The notes beneath the pieces are model-generated. The model saw only the letters and a program-made list of their open reading frames with translations. It ran no database searches and was not told where the DNA came from. Shown piece by piece: positions 8,819 to 16,159 of a DNA stretch of 64,000 bases (its first letter is position 1; every line of letters starts with the position of its first letter). Position numbers and translations under genes: made by a program. This stretch comes from RYN-230 sp963711705 (GTDB taxonomy: Bacteria > Actinomycetota > Actinomycetes > Streptosporangiales > Streptosporangiaceae), in assembly GCA_963711705.1 (NCBI GenBank), contig CAVQFM010000007.1:1-64000 (forward strand), in the 5' to 3' direction.

Positions 8819-9481
8819 TTGCCGGAGCGATCAGGACCCCCCGCTGACGATCCGTTCGGCGGCCGGCCACCCACCAGTCACGAACGGATGACGGGACTGC
8901 CCTGGGATGCGTCGTACCTCGACGGCCCGGCGCCCTGGGACACTGGCCAGCCGCAGCCCGCAGTAGTGCGGTTGGCCGCCGAAGGCGGCTTCGCCGGAGC
9001 GGTGCTCGACGCGGGCTGCGGGACCGGCGAGAACGCACTGCACGTCGCGTCGCTGGGACTGCCGGTACTGGGCTTTGACGTCGCCGAGACGGCACTGGCG
9101 ATGGCCCGGGAGAAGGCCGGCCACCGTGGGATCAGGGCTGAGTTCGTGGCGGCCGACGCGCTCCAGCTGGAGGGTCTGGGGCGCAGGTTTGAGACCGTGC
9201 TGGACTGCGGGCTGTTCCACACCTTCGACGGCGAGGAGCGGCCCGGGTATGTGGCGAGTCTGGCCTCGGTGACCGAGCGCGATGGAACGCTGTACGTGCT
9301 GTGCTTCAGTGACGGCGGTCCCGGTACTGGCCCGCACCCCATCAGTCAGCAAGAGCTGAGAGCGGCGTTCAGCCCCGGCACCGGATGGCATGTCGCGGCC
9401 ATCGAACCGGACCGGGTTCAGACGAGATACCACGACGATCATGGCGCGCCGGGCTGGCTCGCGGCAATCAAACGGATCTAG
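8819..9481 (+). CDS. Class I SAM-dependent methyltransferase
   Basis: The SAM-binding motif I is LDAGCGTGENALHVA, followed by 'GFDVAETAL' (the acidic end of strand 2) and 'FVAADALQL'. The N-terminal 'PWDASYLDGPAPWDTGQPQPAV' is typical of the thiopurine/tellurite-type small-molecule methyltransferase group. Start choice is uncertain. TTG 8819 has a strong GGAAGGGGG site, ATG 8888 (MTGLPWDASY) gives the classical family length, and ATG 8783 is also in frame. Its substrate is unknown. It is divergent from the epoxide hydrolase, with about 180 bp between them. Confidence 0.85.
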   Translation: MPERSGPPADDPFGGRPPTSHERMTGLPWDASYLDGPAPWDTGQPQPAVVRLAAEGGFAGAVLDAGCGTGENALHVASLGLPVLGFDVAETALAMAREKAGHRGIRAEFVAADALQLEGLGRRFETVLDCGLFHTFDGEERPGYVASLASVTERDGTLYVLCFSDGGPGTGPHPISQQELRAAFSPGTGWHVAAIEPDRVQTRYHDDHGAPGWLAAIKRI

Positions 9482-9504
9482 GTCACGGGAGGGCCAGTCT
9501 GGCT

Positions 9505-9798
9505 ATGGCGGGGAAATGGGCTCAGACTGGCTGGGTGAACATCACCGTCACCGAGGTGGCCCCCGACGGCCAGGTACGGCGCCGCAGCGTCGATACCAAG
9601 GGCCGTGACGACGCCAGCAGCTGGGAAGGACTCGCCGAGCGCGCTATCGGGGACCCGCCGGTGTACCAGCCAGCCCCCGGCCGCCCGGTGTACGCGATCC
9701 AGGTGGATGACCAGGAGGTCATGGTCGCCGAGAAAGACGTCAGCGGTCCACTGGGTCAGCTGGTGACCGCTGTGCTCACGGAAGGCGGCACCGGGTAG
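9505..9798 (+). CDS. Small protein resembling protealysin inhibitor emfourin
   Basis: This protein is about 97 residues long. The segment VNITVTEVAPDGQVRRRSVD, a Trp/Leu helix 'SSWEGLAERAIG', a proline-rich turn, 'YAIQVDDQEVMVAEKDVSG' and the terminal helix 'LGQLVTAVL' follow the layout of emfourin-like metalloprotease inhibitors. The match is structural impression only and there is no M4 protease gene beside it. ATG 9505 has GGGAGGG upstream; a GTG at 9535 is an alternative. It is read in the same direction as the methyltransferase, 23 bp downstream, so co-transcription is likely. Confidence 0.5.
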   Translation: MAGKWAQTGWVNITVTEVAPDGQVRRRSVDTKGRDDASSWEGLAERAIGDPPVYQPAPGRPVYAIQVDDQEVMVAEKDVSGPLGQLVTAVLTEGGTG

Positions 9799-9956
9799 CC
9801 GCTGGGCAGGAACCGCAGCGCTGGCCCACAGGCCGTACCGGGCCGCCACCTGGCCGCTACCGGGGGCGGCGCGCCATCGGCCGGCACCCACCTGCGCGGT
9901 AGGCCTGCCCCACCCACGCAGTCACCGCGCGCGAGCAGATTTCTTGTAAAGGGTCC

Positions 9957-9988
9957 TTGACACTGCCGCTAGGTAAAGCTAGCTTTAC
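9957..9988 (+). promoter_or_regulatory. Strong promoter with overlapping 16-bp perfect palindrome (operator)
   Basis: A consensus -35 TTGACA (9957-9962) is followed 17 bp later by TAGCTT (9980-9985), which fits the actinobacterial TANNNT -10. A perfect palindrome GTAAAGCTAGCTTTAC (9973-9988) covers the -10, so a dimeric repressor bound there would block transcription. The predicted start of transcription falls at about 9992, on the A of an ATG. No regulator gene that obviously matches lies beside it. Confidence 0.65.
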
Positions 9989-9991
9989 ATC

Positions 9992-10036
9992 ATGCGGAAC
10001 CGGGTCCGGGAGCAGCGCAGGCAGCGGGAATCGTGA
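9992..10036 (+). other. 14-codon leader ORF at the predicted transcription start
   Basis: ATG at 9992 coincides with the expected +1 of the promoter at 9957-9988, and the frame reads MRNRVREQRRQRES then stop. Arg-rich MxNRVRELR starts are typical of small XRE regulators that are often paired with small membrane proteins in actinobacteria. This could therefore be the stump of such a regulator, or a leaderless leader peptide. It is very short and may be chance. Confidence 0.3.
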
Positions 10037-10060
10037 CCCGGCGGATGAGGAGGCAGGGAC

Positions 10061-10519
10061 ATGACGAACTTCATCCCGCCGCGGCTGCGCAGGCCGCTGC
10101 TGCTGGCCCTGACCGGGGCCATCTTCGCCGTCGCGTGGGTGGTGCGGGGCGGCCCGACGTGGTGGATCTCGATCATGGTCGTGGTGGCCACGGCCGTCCG
10201 CGTGGTCGTCGTGTACGTGCGGGCCGGGCAGGACACCGACGAGGGCGCGCTGGCTGGTTCCCGGGCCGATGAGCGGCTGAAGCTGCTCGCCGCGCAGTCG
10301 TGGGCGGTGGCCGGGAAGGTCGCCATCGCCGCCGCGTTCGTCGGCCTGTCCGCCGCGATCGCGGTCCGGGGCAGCTTCTGGTGGCCGTTCGCAGTCATGA
10401 TCGGCATCACTCTCCTTGGGTATCTCTTCGGCCTGTCGAACTACGGGGTCGGCGCCCAGGATCCAGCCGACGAAGAGGCCGGCGCCGAAGACGGCGCACC
10501 GTTTCCGGTCAGCCCGTGA
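10061..10519 (+). CDS. Small integral membrane protein, function unknown
   Basis: This is a 152-residue protein with four predicted membrane helices in two pairs (residues ~12-27, 32-50, 83-103, 107-126) and a charged cytoplasmic loop (RAGQDTDEGALAGSRADERLK) between the pairs. The tail is acidic. An AGGAGG site stands before ATG 10061. It is the first gene after the operator-covered promoter at 9957-9988, and its stop overlaps the start of the Fe-S protein gene (GTGA), so the two are coupled. The layout resembles the membrane partners of small XRE regulators. I cannot assign a function. Confidence 0.7.
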   Translation: MTNFIPPRLRRPLLLALTGAIFAVAWVVRGGPTWWISIMVVVATAVRVVVVYVRAGQDTDEGALAGSRADERLKLLAAQSWAVAGKVAIAAAFVGLSAAIAVRGSFWWPFAVMIGITLLGYLFGLSNYGVGAQDPADEEAGAEDGAPFPVSP

Positions 10520-11364
10520 CCGGCAGGCCGGTAACCACTCCAGCGGCTGAGGTGGATGCCTCAGCCGCGCTGGCCGTGGCGGCCCAGGCCGGCCCCTACT
10601 TCGTGATCGAGCCATCACCGGCCGGCCCGCGATGGCAGCCACTCACCGTGCTGACCGCGGGCCCGGCGGCGCTCCGGGAGCGGGTCACCCACGCCCGCCG
10701 GGTCATCGCCAGCCGGGCCGGCCTGGACCCGCAGCAGGTGGAAGAGCGCGCCGCGGCGTCGATCGTCTTCCTCGGGCTGGCCTCCCGGCTGACCTCCCCC
10801 GCACTGGCCGCCACGGTGCTGGGGCGTGTAGTTCCCCGGCTGACGGCCGGGACCCTGTACTGGCGCCCGGTGGACGGCGGGCCCTGGCCGCTGGCCGCCG
10901 CACCACCCGTCACCGGATACCGGGCCGGCGACCTGGCCGCGGACAGCGATCTCAGCCACGCGGCCGCGCTGCTGGACGAGCACGTCATCCAGGGCATCGT
11001 CGGCCCGCTGGCCGGCGCCGCGGCGGCCGGTTTCCGGCTCTCCCCGCAGGTGCTGTGGGGCAACGTGGCATCGGCGCTGGCCGGGGCGGCGGGCATGCTG
11101 GCCGGCCGCTATCCGGAACAGGCCGAGGCCGCGGGCCGGCTCACCGCGGCGGTCCTGGCCACCGGGCCGCTGGCCGGGACCGGGGACCTCATCCAGCCCG
11201 ACCCGCGGCAGCCGCGGCGCTTCCTCATCCGCCGCAGCTGCTGCCTGTTCTACCGGGTGCCAGGCGGCGGGCTCTGCGCGGACTGCGTGCTGACCACCGA
11301 GGAGACCCGCCGCCGGCACTGGCAGGACGTGCTCAGACCGACACCGGATCCCGCTCCGGAGTGA
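10516..11364 (+). CDS. FhuF-like (2Fe-2S)-binding ferric-reductase-family protein
   Basis: The C-terminus holds the FhuF-type cysteine cluster: CC near residue 238, then CADC about eleven residues later ('RRSCCLFYR' ... 'LCADCVL'), which binds a [2Fe-2S] centre. The upstream region is an alanine-rich helical domain as in ferric-siderophore reductases (FhuF/IucA C-terminal type). The start is GTG 10516, overlapping the membrane protein stop by four bases. It may reduce ferric chelates in the cytoplasm. The 3' end overlaps the convergent CbtA gene by 32 bp. A siderophore-like biosynthetic operon lies about 4 kb away, but a link is speculative. Confidence 0.75.
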   Translation: MTGRPVTTPAAEVDASAALAVAAQAGPYFVIEPSPAGPRWQPLTVLTAGPAALRERVTHARRVIASRAGLDPQQVEERAAASIVFLGLASRLTSPALAATVLGRVVPRLTAGTLYWRPVDGGPWPLAAAPPVTGYRAGDLAADSDLSHAAALLDEHVIQGIVGPLAGAAAAGFRLSPQVLWGNVASALAGAAGMLAGRYPEQAEAAGRLTAAVLATGPLAGTGDLIQPDPRQPRRFLIRRSCCLFYRVPGGGLCADCVLTTEETRRRHWQDVLRPTPDPAPE

Positions 11365-12196
11365 CGGGCGCGGCGATCTGGCGCGGGACCAGCACCCGCT
11401 CCGCCATCGGGGCGAAGCACAGGCCGATCACGGTCCACAGCAGCAGCTGTGCGGCCACCGACAGCAGCCGGAAGCTGAACAGCACGTCGGCCGGGAAGCC
11501 GGGATACACGATCGTCCCGTGGGCGTTACGCAGCGGCAGCGGCGTCTCGCCCGGCTGGCTGCCGAAGTGCTGCACGTTGTAGGCCAGGTGCCCGAGGGAG
11601 GGCAGCAGGGCCATCACGATGCCGATGGCCACCAGGTAGCCGAGAGCAGCGAGCAGCGTGGCGTTCCAGTTCCCGAACCGCCGCTGCAGCCGCTTGCCCA
11701 GCCAGACCGCGAGGATCAGGAACAGGACCGAGCACACCACGATGAGCAGGTACAGCCCGGTCCGGGCACGGATGGTCTCCGGGTGGCCGATCGAGGGCGG
11801 GTTGGCCGGGTACTTCACGAACGGCACCAGGTAGACACCGACGAACCCGCCCGCCGCGACCAGCAGCGCCAGTGACCGGGGGCGGATGTTCCCGACCCGG
11901 CCCAGGCACAGGCTGTAGGCCACCGCGAACAGCAGCCCCATCGCGATGCCGAAGAAGATCATGCCGACGCCGATCCCGATCGTGGACTGGATCGTGCGGC
12001 TGAAGATGTCGGGTCCGGGCGGCGCCACGGGCAGGCCGCTGGCCTTGTCCAGCAGGGCCTGGGCCGCGTCGCGGCCGGACTCGTAATTGATCGCCTGGTC
12101 GATCTGCGGCTCAGCGAAGATCCGGGCGAACACGAAGGCCAGCACGCCGGCCACCGCCCCGGCCAGCGCGCCGCGCAGGATGAGTTTCCTGACCAT
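11333..12196 (-). CDS. cbtA: CbtA, cobalt transporter subunit
   Basis: This is a 287-residue membrane protein with about seven hydrophobic segments (residues ~7-27, 78-100, 110-130, 150-170, 180-200, 240-262). The N-terminal 'LRGALAGAVAGVLAFVFARI' and the 'PPNPP'-like loop (YPANPPSIGHPETI) are typical of CbtA. With CbtB it forms a predicted cobalt uptake system. It lies 23 bp downstream of cbtB, and both follow a cobalamin riboswitch on the same strand, so uptake should be shut when adenosylcobalamin is plentiful. Its 3' end overlaps the convergent FhuF-like gene. Confidence 0.92.
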   Translation of the reverse strand: MVRKLILRGALAGAVAGVLAFVFARIFAEPQIDQAINYESGRDAAQALLDKASGLPVAPPGPDIFSRTIQSTIGIGVGMIFFGIAMGLLFAVAYSLCLGRVGNIRPRSLALLVAAGGFVGVYLVPFVKYPANPPSIGHPETIRARTGLYLLIVVCSVLFLILAVWLGKRLQRRFGNWNATLLAALGYLVAIGIVMALLPSLGHLAYNVQHFGSQPGETPLPLRNAHGTIVYPGFPADVLFSFRLLSVAAQLLLWTVIGLCFAPMAERVLVPRQIAAPVTPERDPVSV

Positions 12197-12219
12197 GCCG
12201 GCTTATCCCCGTCCCGCGC

Positions 12220-12435
12220 TCAGTGGCAGGGGAAGCCGAGGAAGTGGCGGGAGTCGTGGACGAACTCGTGGATGTGCATGTCGCTGCCGAGCAGCGAGGT
12301 GGCGCCCTGGTCCATGCCGATGAAGTAGTAGAGCGCCAGCGCAACGAGCACCGCCCCGAACATCCAGAACATCGCCTGCTGGCCGGTGATGATCACGGGG
12401 GTCGAGACGTCAGTCCGCCTGGACATGCTGGTCAT
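12220..12435 (-). CDS. cbtB: CbtB, small cobalt transporter subunit
   Basis: This is a 71-residue protein with one membrane helix (residues ~20-42) and the diagnostic histidine-rich C-terminus 'HIHEFVHDSRHFLGFPCH', thought to bind cobalt. AGGAGG lies eight bases ahead of ATG 12435, and the cobalamin riboswitch ends just upstream. It is co-transcribed with cbtA. Confidence 0.93.
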   Translation of the reverse strand: MTSMSRRTDVSTPVIITGQQAMFWMFGAVLVALALYYFIGMDQGATSLLGSDMHIHEFVHDSRHFLGFPCH

Positions 12436-12475
12436 GGTGAGCCTCCTTCAGGGATCGTGCGTCCCTCAGTAGCTG

Positions 12476-12600
12476 GGCAGCGTGACGACCGGGTGTCTGA
12501 CTATCCCGCCGCCTCCCGGCGGACGGCTCACAGTGGCGCGACCGTGCTGGATTCTCACCAGCTTCCCCGCGCCGCCACGCACCCCGGACGCTACCGGTCT
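12476..12600 (-). promoter_or_regulatory. Cobalamin (AdoCbl) riboswitch
   Basis: Read on the minus strand, the leader contains the B12-box core GCTGGTGAGAATCCAGCAC, the 'GCGCCACTGTGA' segment and, after a GC stem, 'AGTCAGACACCC'. These are in the order and spacing of cobalamin riboswitches. An AGGGA/TCCCT hairpin (about 12445-12462) follows just before the AGGAGG of cbtB and could sequester it, which fits translational control. The gene pair controlled is the cobalt transporter cbtBA, an expected target. Confidence 0.92.
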
Positions 12601-12655
12601 GGTAAAGCAATGGTCAAGAACATCCAGCCCAACGGTGCGGAAACCGCGGCCCACC

Positions 12656-12698
12656 GGGCTGGCCCGGATCACTCCGGCGGGGTGATCCGGGCCAGCCC
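12656..12698. repeat. Perfect 17-bp inverted repeat in a divergent intergenic region
   Basis: Arms 12656-12672 and 12682-12698 are exactly complementary with a 9-nt loop, giving a very stable hairpin. It lies between the divergent cbtB and DUF1254 genes, upstream of both, where a terminator is not expected. It may be in the 5' leader of the DUF1254 transcript or act as an insulator. Confidence 0.7.
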
Positions 12699-12748
12699 TG
12701 CGGCTGAGAGGGTAGGCAGCGGCGGCCCGCCCGGAGGGAGACACGGCC

Positions 12749-14071
12749 ATGGACACCGGCCTGGACGCGGCGCACGAGCTGGGGATCAGCGCTTACATCT
12801 ACCTGTATCCCCTGGTCACGATGGAGCTGACCCGCCAGCAGATGACCAACGTCGGGCCGGGCCAGCGCCCCTCGTCGGCGCCGATGAACATGCTGGCGCA
12901 CATCCGCGAGTTTCCCGGCGCCGATTTCCGGGTCGTGGTGCGGCCGAACTTCGACACGCTGTACTCCTCGGCCTGGCTCGACCTCACCGGCGGCCCGGTG
13001 GTCGTCTCGGCCGGCGCCGACCCGGACGGCCGGTACTACGAGCTGCCGCTGTATGACATGTGGACCGACGTGTTCGCCGTGCCGGGCCAGCGGACCACCG
13101 GGACCAGGGCCGGCCACTGGGCGGTGACGCCGCCCGGCTGGCAGGGTGACCTGCCGGACGGCGTGGACCGGATCGACGCGCCCACTCCCTATGTGTGGCT
13201 GATCGGGCGCACCCAGGCCAACGGCCCAGCGGACTACCCGGCCGTGCACCGGATCCAGGACTCGTTCGCGCTGACCCCGCTGGGGCACTGGGGTGGCGAG
13301 GTCCCGGTGCCGGCCGTCACCATCGACCCGGGCGTGGACATGGAAACCCCGCCGCTGGAGCAGGTCAACGGCATGTCCGCGGAGGATTTCTTCGGCTTCG
13401 GCCTGTGCCTGATGCAGCGTCACGCGGCGCATCTGACCGACTGGTCGCTCATCGCGCAGATGCGCCGCCTCGGCCTGGTGCCCGGGGCCAGGCTCGCCGA
13501 TCTCGAGCCGAGCATGCGCGAGATCCTGCAGGACGTGCCGGCGGTGGCCCTGCGGCAGATGCAGCAGGCCTTTCCCCGGCTGGCCCGGGTGGTCAATGGC
13601 TGGCAGCTGAACATCGACTCGATGGGCGTGTACGGCAACTTCTACCTCAAGCGCGCCGTGGTGGCCATGGTCGGTCTCGGCGCGAACAGCGCTGAGGACG
13701 CCGTCTACCCGGTGCTCATGGCCGACGCTGACGGGTATCCCCTCACCGGGGACAACGACTATGTGCTGCATTTCGGCCCCGGCGATCTCCCGCCGGCGCA
13801 CGCGTTCTGGTCGGTCACCATGTACGACGATCAGGGCTTCCAGGCCCCGAACGCGCTCAACCGCTTCGCCATCGGTGACCGCGACCGGCTGGAGTTCAAC
13901 CCGGACGGCTCGCTCGATCTCTACCTGCAGCACCAGTCACCGGGCCCGGACCGCGAGGCGAACTGGCTGCCCGCGCCCAAGGGCCCGCTCGGCGTCACGA
14001 TGCGGCTTTACGCTCCGGCGGCGCCGGTGCTCAGCGGCACCTGGGCGCCACCCGCGGTGCGCCGCCGGTAA
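12749..14071 (+). CDS. DUF1254/DUF1214 domain protein
   Basis: The 440-residue protein has the N-terminal DUF1254 signature 'AYIYLYPLVTMELTRQQMTN' and 'RPNFDTLYSSAWLDL' and a C-terminal DUF1214 region 'HAFWSVTMYDDQGF'. The family is widespread and its biochemical function is unknown. Family members often have a signal peptide, which is not evident here. It stands alone, preceded by GGAGGGAGA and ATG. The strong hairpin at 12656-12698 lies about 50 bp upstream and would fall in its leader if transcription starts further back. Confidence 0.88.
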   Translation: MDTGLDAAHELGISAYIYLYPLVTMELTRQQMTNVGPGQRPSSAPMNMLAHIREFPGADFRVVVRPNFDTLYSSAWLDLTGGPVVVSAGADPDGRYYELPLYDMWTDVFAVPGQRTTGTRAGHWAVTPPGWQGDLPDGVDRIDAPTPYVWLIGRTQANGPADYPAVHRIQDSFALTPLGHWGGEVPVPAVTIDPGVDMETPPLEQVNGMSAEDFFGFGLCLMQRHAAHLTDWSLIAQMRRLGLVPGARLADLEPSMREILQDVPAVALRQMQQAFPRLARVVNGWQLNIDSMGVYGNFYLKRAVVAMVGLGANSAEDAVYPVLMADADGYPLTGDNDYVLHFGPGDLPPAHAFWSVTMYDDQGFQAPNALNRFAIGDRDRLEFNPDGSLDLYLQHQSPGPDREANWLPAPKGPLGVTMRLYAPAAPVLSGTWAPPAVRRR

Positions 14072-14108
14072 CGCCCGGCCCGCAGCGTGCCCAGCCCGGC
14101 CGGCCGGG

Positions 14109-15026
14109 TCAGCCGGCCGGTGACGATTCCCCGGCCGGGCTGGCGTCTGGCCGGGGCAGGCCATGGCCCTCGCGCCGGATGTCGGGTTCCATCGTGGCCG
14201 GGGCGGTCTGGGTGAGCAGCACGACCCCGACGCACATCACGGCGAACGCGGCCGCGGCTATGGCCAGCACGCCAGCGTCGGGCTTGAACCGCTCGCCGAA
14301 CAGCCACACGCTCAGCCCGATGCTGAGCACCGGGTCCACGATCACCAGGAACGGCTGGGACACCCGCAACGGCCCGACGTGCAGCGCCACCTGCTGCAGC
14401 CAGGTGCCGGACGCACCCGCCACGGCCAGCGCGTACACCGGCCAGTGGGTGAACATGCCGGCCACGCCGAACTCGGTGAACGTGTCCGTGGTGCTCTTGA
14501 TGAACACCGCGACCAGGGCCCAGATGATTCCCGCGGCAATGGCGAACAGGGCCGCCCGCCAGCCCGGGGAGCCGCGCTGGGCCAGCGCGGCCAGCACGCC
14601 AACCGCGGCGCAGCACACGATGATGGCCACGGCCCAGTGATCGCTGGTTGGGGTGGGATGACCGCCCGTCGGCTCCCCGGCGACGATGAACACGGCCAGC
14701 CCGGCGCAGGTCAGCGCGGCGCCACCCCAGGTGACCGGCTGCACCGACTGGTGGATCCAGAACTGGCGGAGCAGCAGCGCGAACACGATCTCGGAGATCA
14801 GCAGGGGCTGCACCACGGACACCAGGCCGTCGTGCAGCGCGAGCGCCTGGAACACGAACGCCGCGCCCAGCGCGATCCAGCCGAACAGCCACAGCGGGTT
14901 GTGGAACAGGTACCGGACCAGCCGCCAGCCCGAGGAGTGCCGGGGGTCGGCCGTGCTGGCGATGTGCTGGGTGGTCACGCTGACCGCGTTGGCCAGCGCG
15001 GTCAGCAGGGCGAAAAGCACGGCCAT
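14109..15026 (-). CDS. DMT-superfamily (EamA) transporter
   Basis: This is a 305-residue protein with about ten membrane helices in two EamA repeats (residues ~1-140 and ~150-280). The charged tail is unique. The family exports metabolites or amino-acid-like compounds. It is 67 bp downstream of the 2,3-diaminopropionate/NRPS operon on the same strand with no obvious terminator between, so it may export the product or an intermediate. That role is inference. Confidence 0.85.
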   Translation of the reverse strand: MAVLFALLTALANAVSVTTQHIASTADPRHSSGWRLVRYLFHNPLWLFGWIALGAAFVFQALALHDGLVSVVQPLLISEIVFALLLRQFWIHQSVQPVTWGGAALTCAGLAVFIVAGEPTGGHPTPTSDHWAVAIIVCCAAVGVLAALAQRGSPGWRAALFAIAAGIIWALVAVFIKSTTDTFTEFGVAGMFTHWPVYALAVAGASGTWLQQVALHVGPLRVSQPFLVIVDPVLSIGLSVWLFGERFKPDAGVLAIAAAAFAVMCVGVVLLTQTAPATMEPDIRREGHGLPRPDASPAGESSPAG

Positions 15027-15065
15027 GCCGTAACAATAGGGTCGGCAGGCCCGGCTCAGCCGGAC

Positions 15066-15117
15066 CGGCGCGGCTCATCGGTAGCGGCGCGGCTCATCCG
15101 TAGCGGCGCAGCTCATG
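15066..15117. repeat. 19-bp tandem direct repeat (2.7 copies) at the end of the SbnB gene
   Basis: Units start at 15066, 15085 and 15104 and share CGGCGCGGCTCATCNGTAG with one or two changes. On the coding strand the repeats place the last codons and the stop signal of the SbnB gene in several copies. This is consistent with slippage duplication. It also separates the operon from the exporter gene. Confidence 0.75.
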
Positions 15118-16159
15118 GAAAAACCCGTCGATGAGGTGCAGCTGCCCGGACCGGGCGGCCTCGTCGTAGACGTATTTGCCGACCGCCAGATCGAGCACGC
15201 CGAGGCCGAACGGGGAGAACACGGCCGGCCTGGCGCGGCAGCCGCACCCGGCCGGCCAGCACGTCATCCAGCGTGCCGTCCAGGAAGTCCCGGTTCCCGG
15301 TGAGCTGCTCGGCCAGGTGCGGCGAGGTGTTCGCCTGCAGGCAGTGCTGCACGTCGTCCACGACGTTGGCCGAGGCCAGCAGGATCTCCGGGGCCAGGTC
15401 GCGCAGGGACACGTGCAGCACCAGCGGGTTGTGCGCGAACCAGGCCAGCTCGGTGACATGCGGCTGGCCCGCGACGGTGGCGAACACGACCAGGTCGCTG
15501 GACCGGATCAGCTGCTCCGGCTGGTCATGCACGGTGATCCGGCCGCCGGCGCCGGACTGCTCCAGGTAGCCGCGGAAGCCGGCCGCGCTGCTGGCGGACA
15601 GGTCGTGCACGCCGATCTCCTCGAACGACCAGCCGGTGCCGGCCAGGAACGTGTGGATGTACCGGGCGATCAGCCCGGTGCCGAAGAACCCGGCGCGCAC
15701 CGGGCGGTCCCGGTCCTGGCTGAGCGCGCTGGCCGCGGCCGCGGCCAGCGCGGCCGTCCGGGTCGCGCTGATGATCGAGCTTTCCAGGCAGGCGAACGGG
15801 TAGCCGGTGTCGTGGTCGTTGAGGATCAGCACGGCCGAGGCGCGCGGCAGGCCGGCCGCCACGTTCTCCGGGAAGCTGGAGATCCACTTCACCCCGTCCA
15901 CCCGGAGCTGGCCGCCGATCGACGCGGGCAGCGCGATGATCCGGGCGGACGGGCGGTCGGGGAAGCGCAGGAAGTAGGACGGCGGGTTCACCGAATCACC
16001 GGCGCTGTGCAGCCGGTAGGCAGCCGTCACCAGCTCGGTGACCTGCCGCTCGCGTCCCTGCAGCGCCCGCTGGACCTGGGCCCCGCCGATCACCGCGAAC
16101 GGCGGGGCGGCGGGCCCGGGTGTCACGGATCCCGGCGGGGTGGCGTCGAGCGCGGTCAT
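15094..16159 (-). CDS. sbnB: SbnB-type 2,3-diaminopropionate biosynthesis dehydrogenase (frameshifted)
   Basis: SbnB is an ornithine-cyclodeaminase-fold NAD enzyme that oxidatively splits N-(1-amino-1-carboxyl-2-ethyl)-glutamate to L-2,3-diaminopropionate and 2-oxoglutarate. Landmarks are 'YFLRFPDRPSARIIALPASIG', 'VDGVKWISSFPEN', 'AVLILNDHDTGYPFACLES' and the dinucleotide loop 'GFFGTGLIARYIH'. One extra base at about 15235 (CCG-C-GCC) moves the tail into another frame; correcting it gives 'RPAVFSPFGLGVLDLAVGKYVYDEA', the proper family ending. The start overlaps the oxygenase stop by one base. As printed, the last ~45 residues would be wrong. Confidence 0.88.

Noticed and set aside
12614..13933. 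Minus-strand open frame opposite the DUF1254 gene
   Set aside because: It crosses the intergenic hairpin and has low-complexity Arg/Val/His content. The plus-strand DUF1254 gene is well supported.
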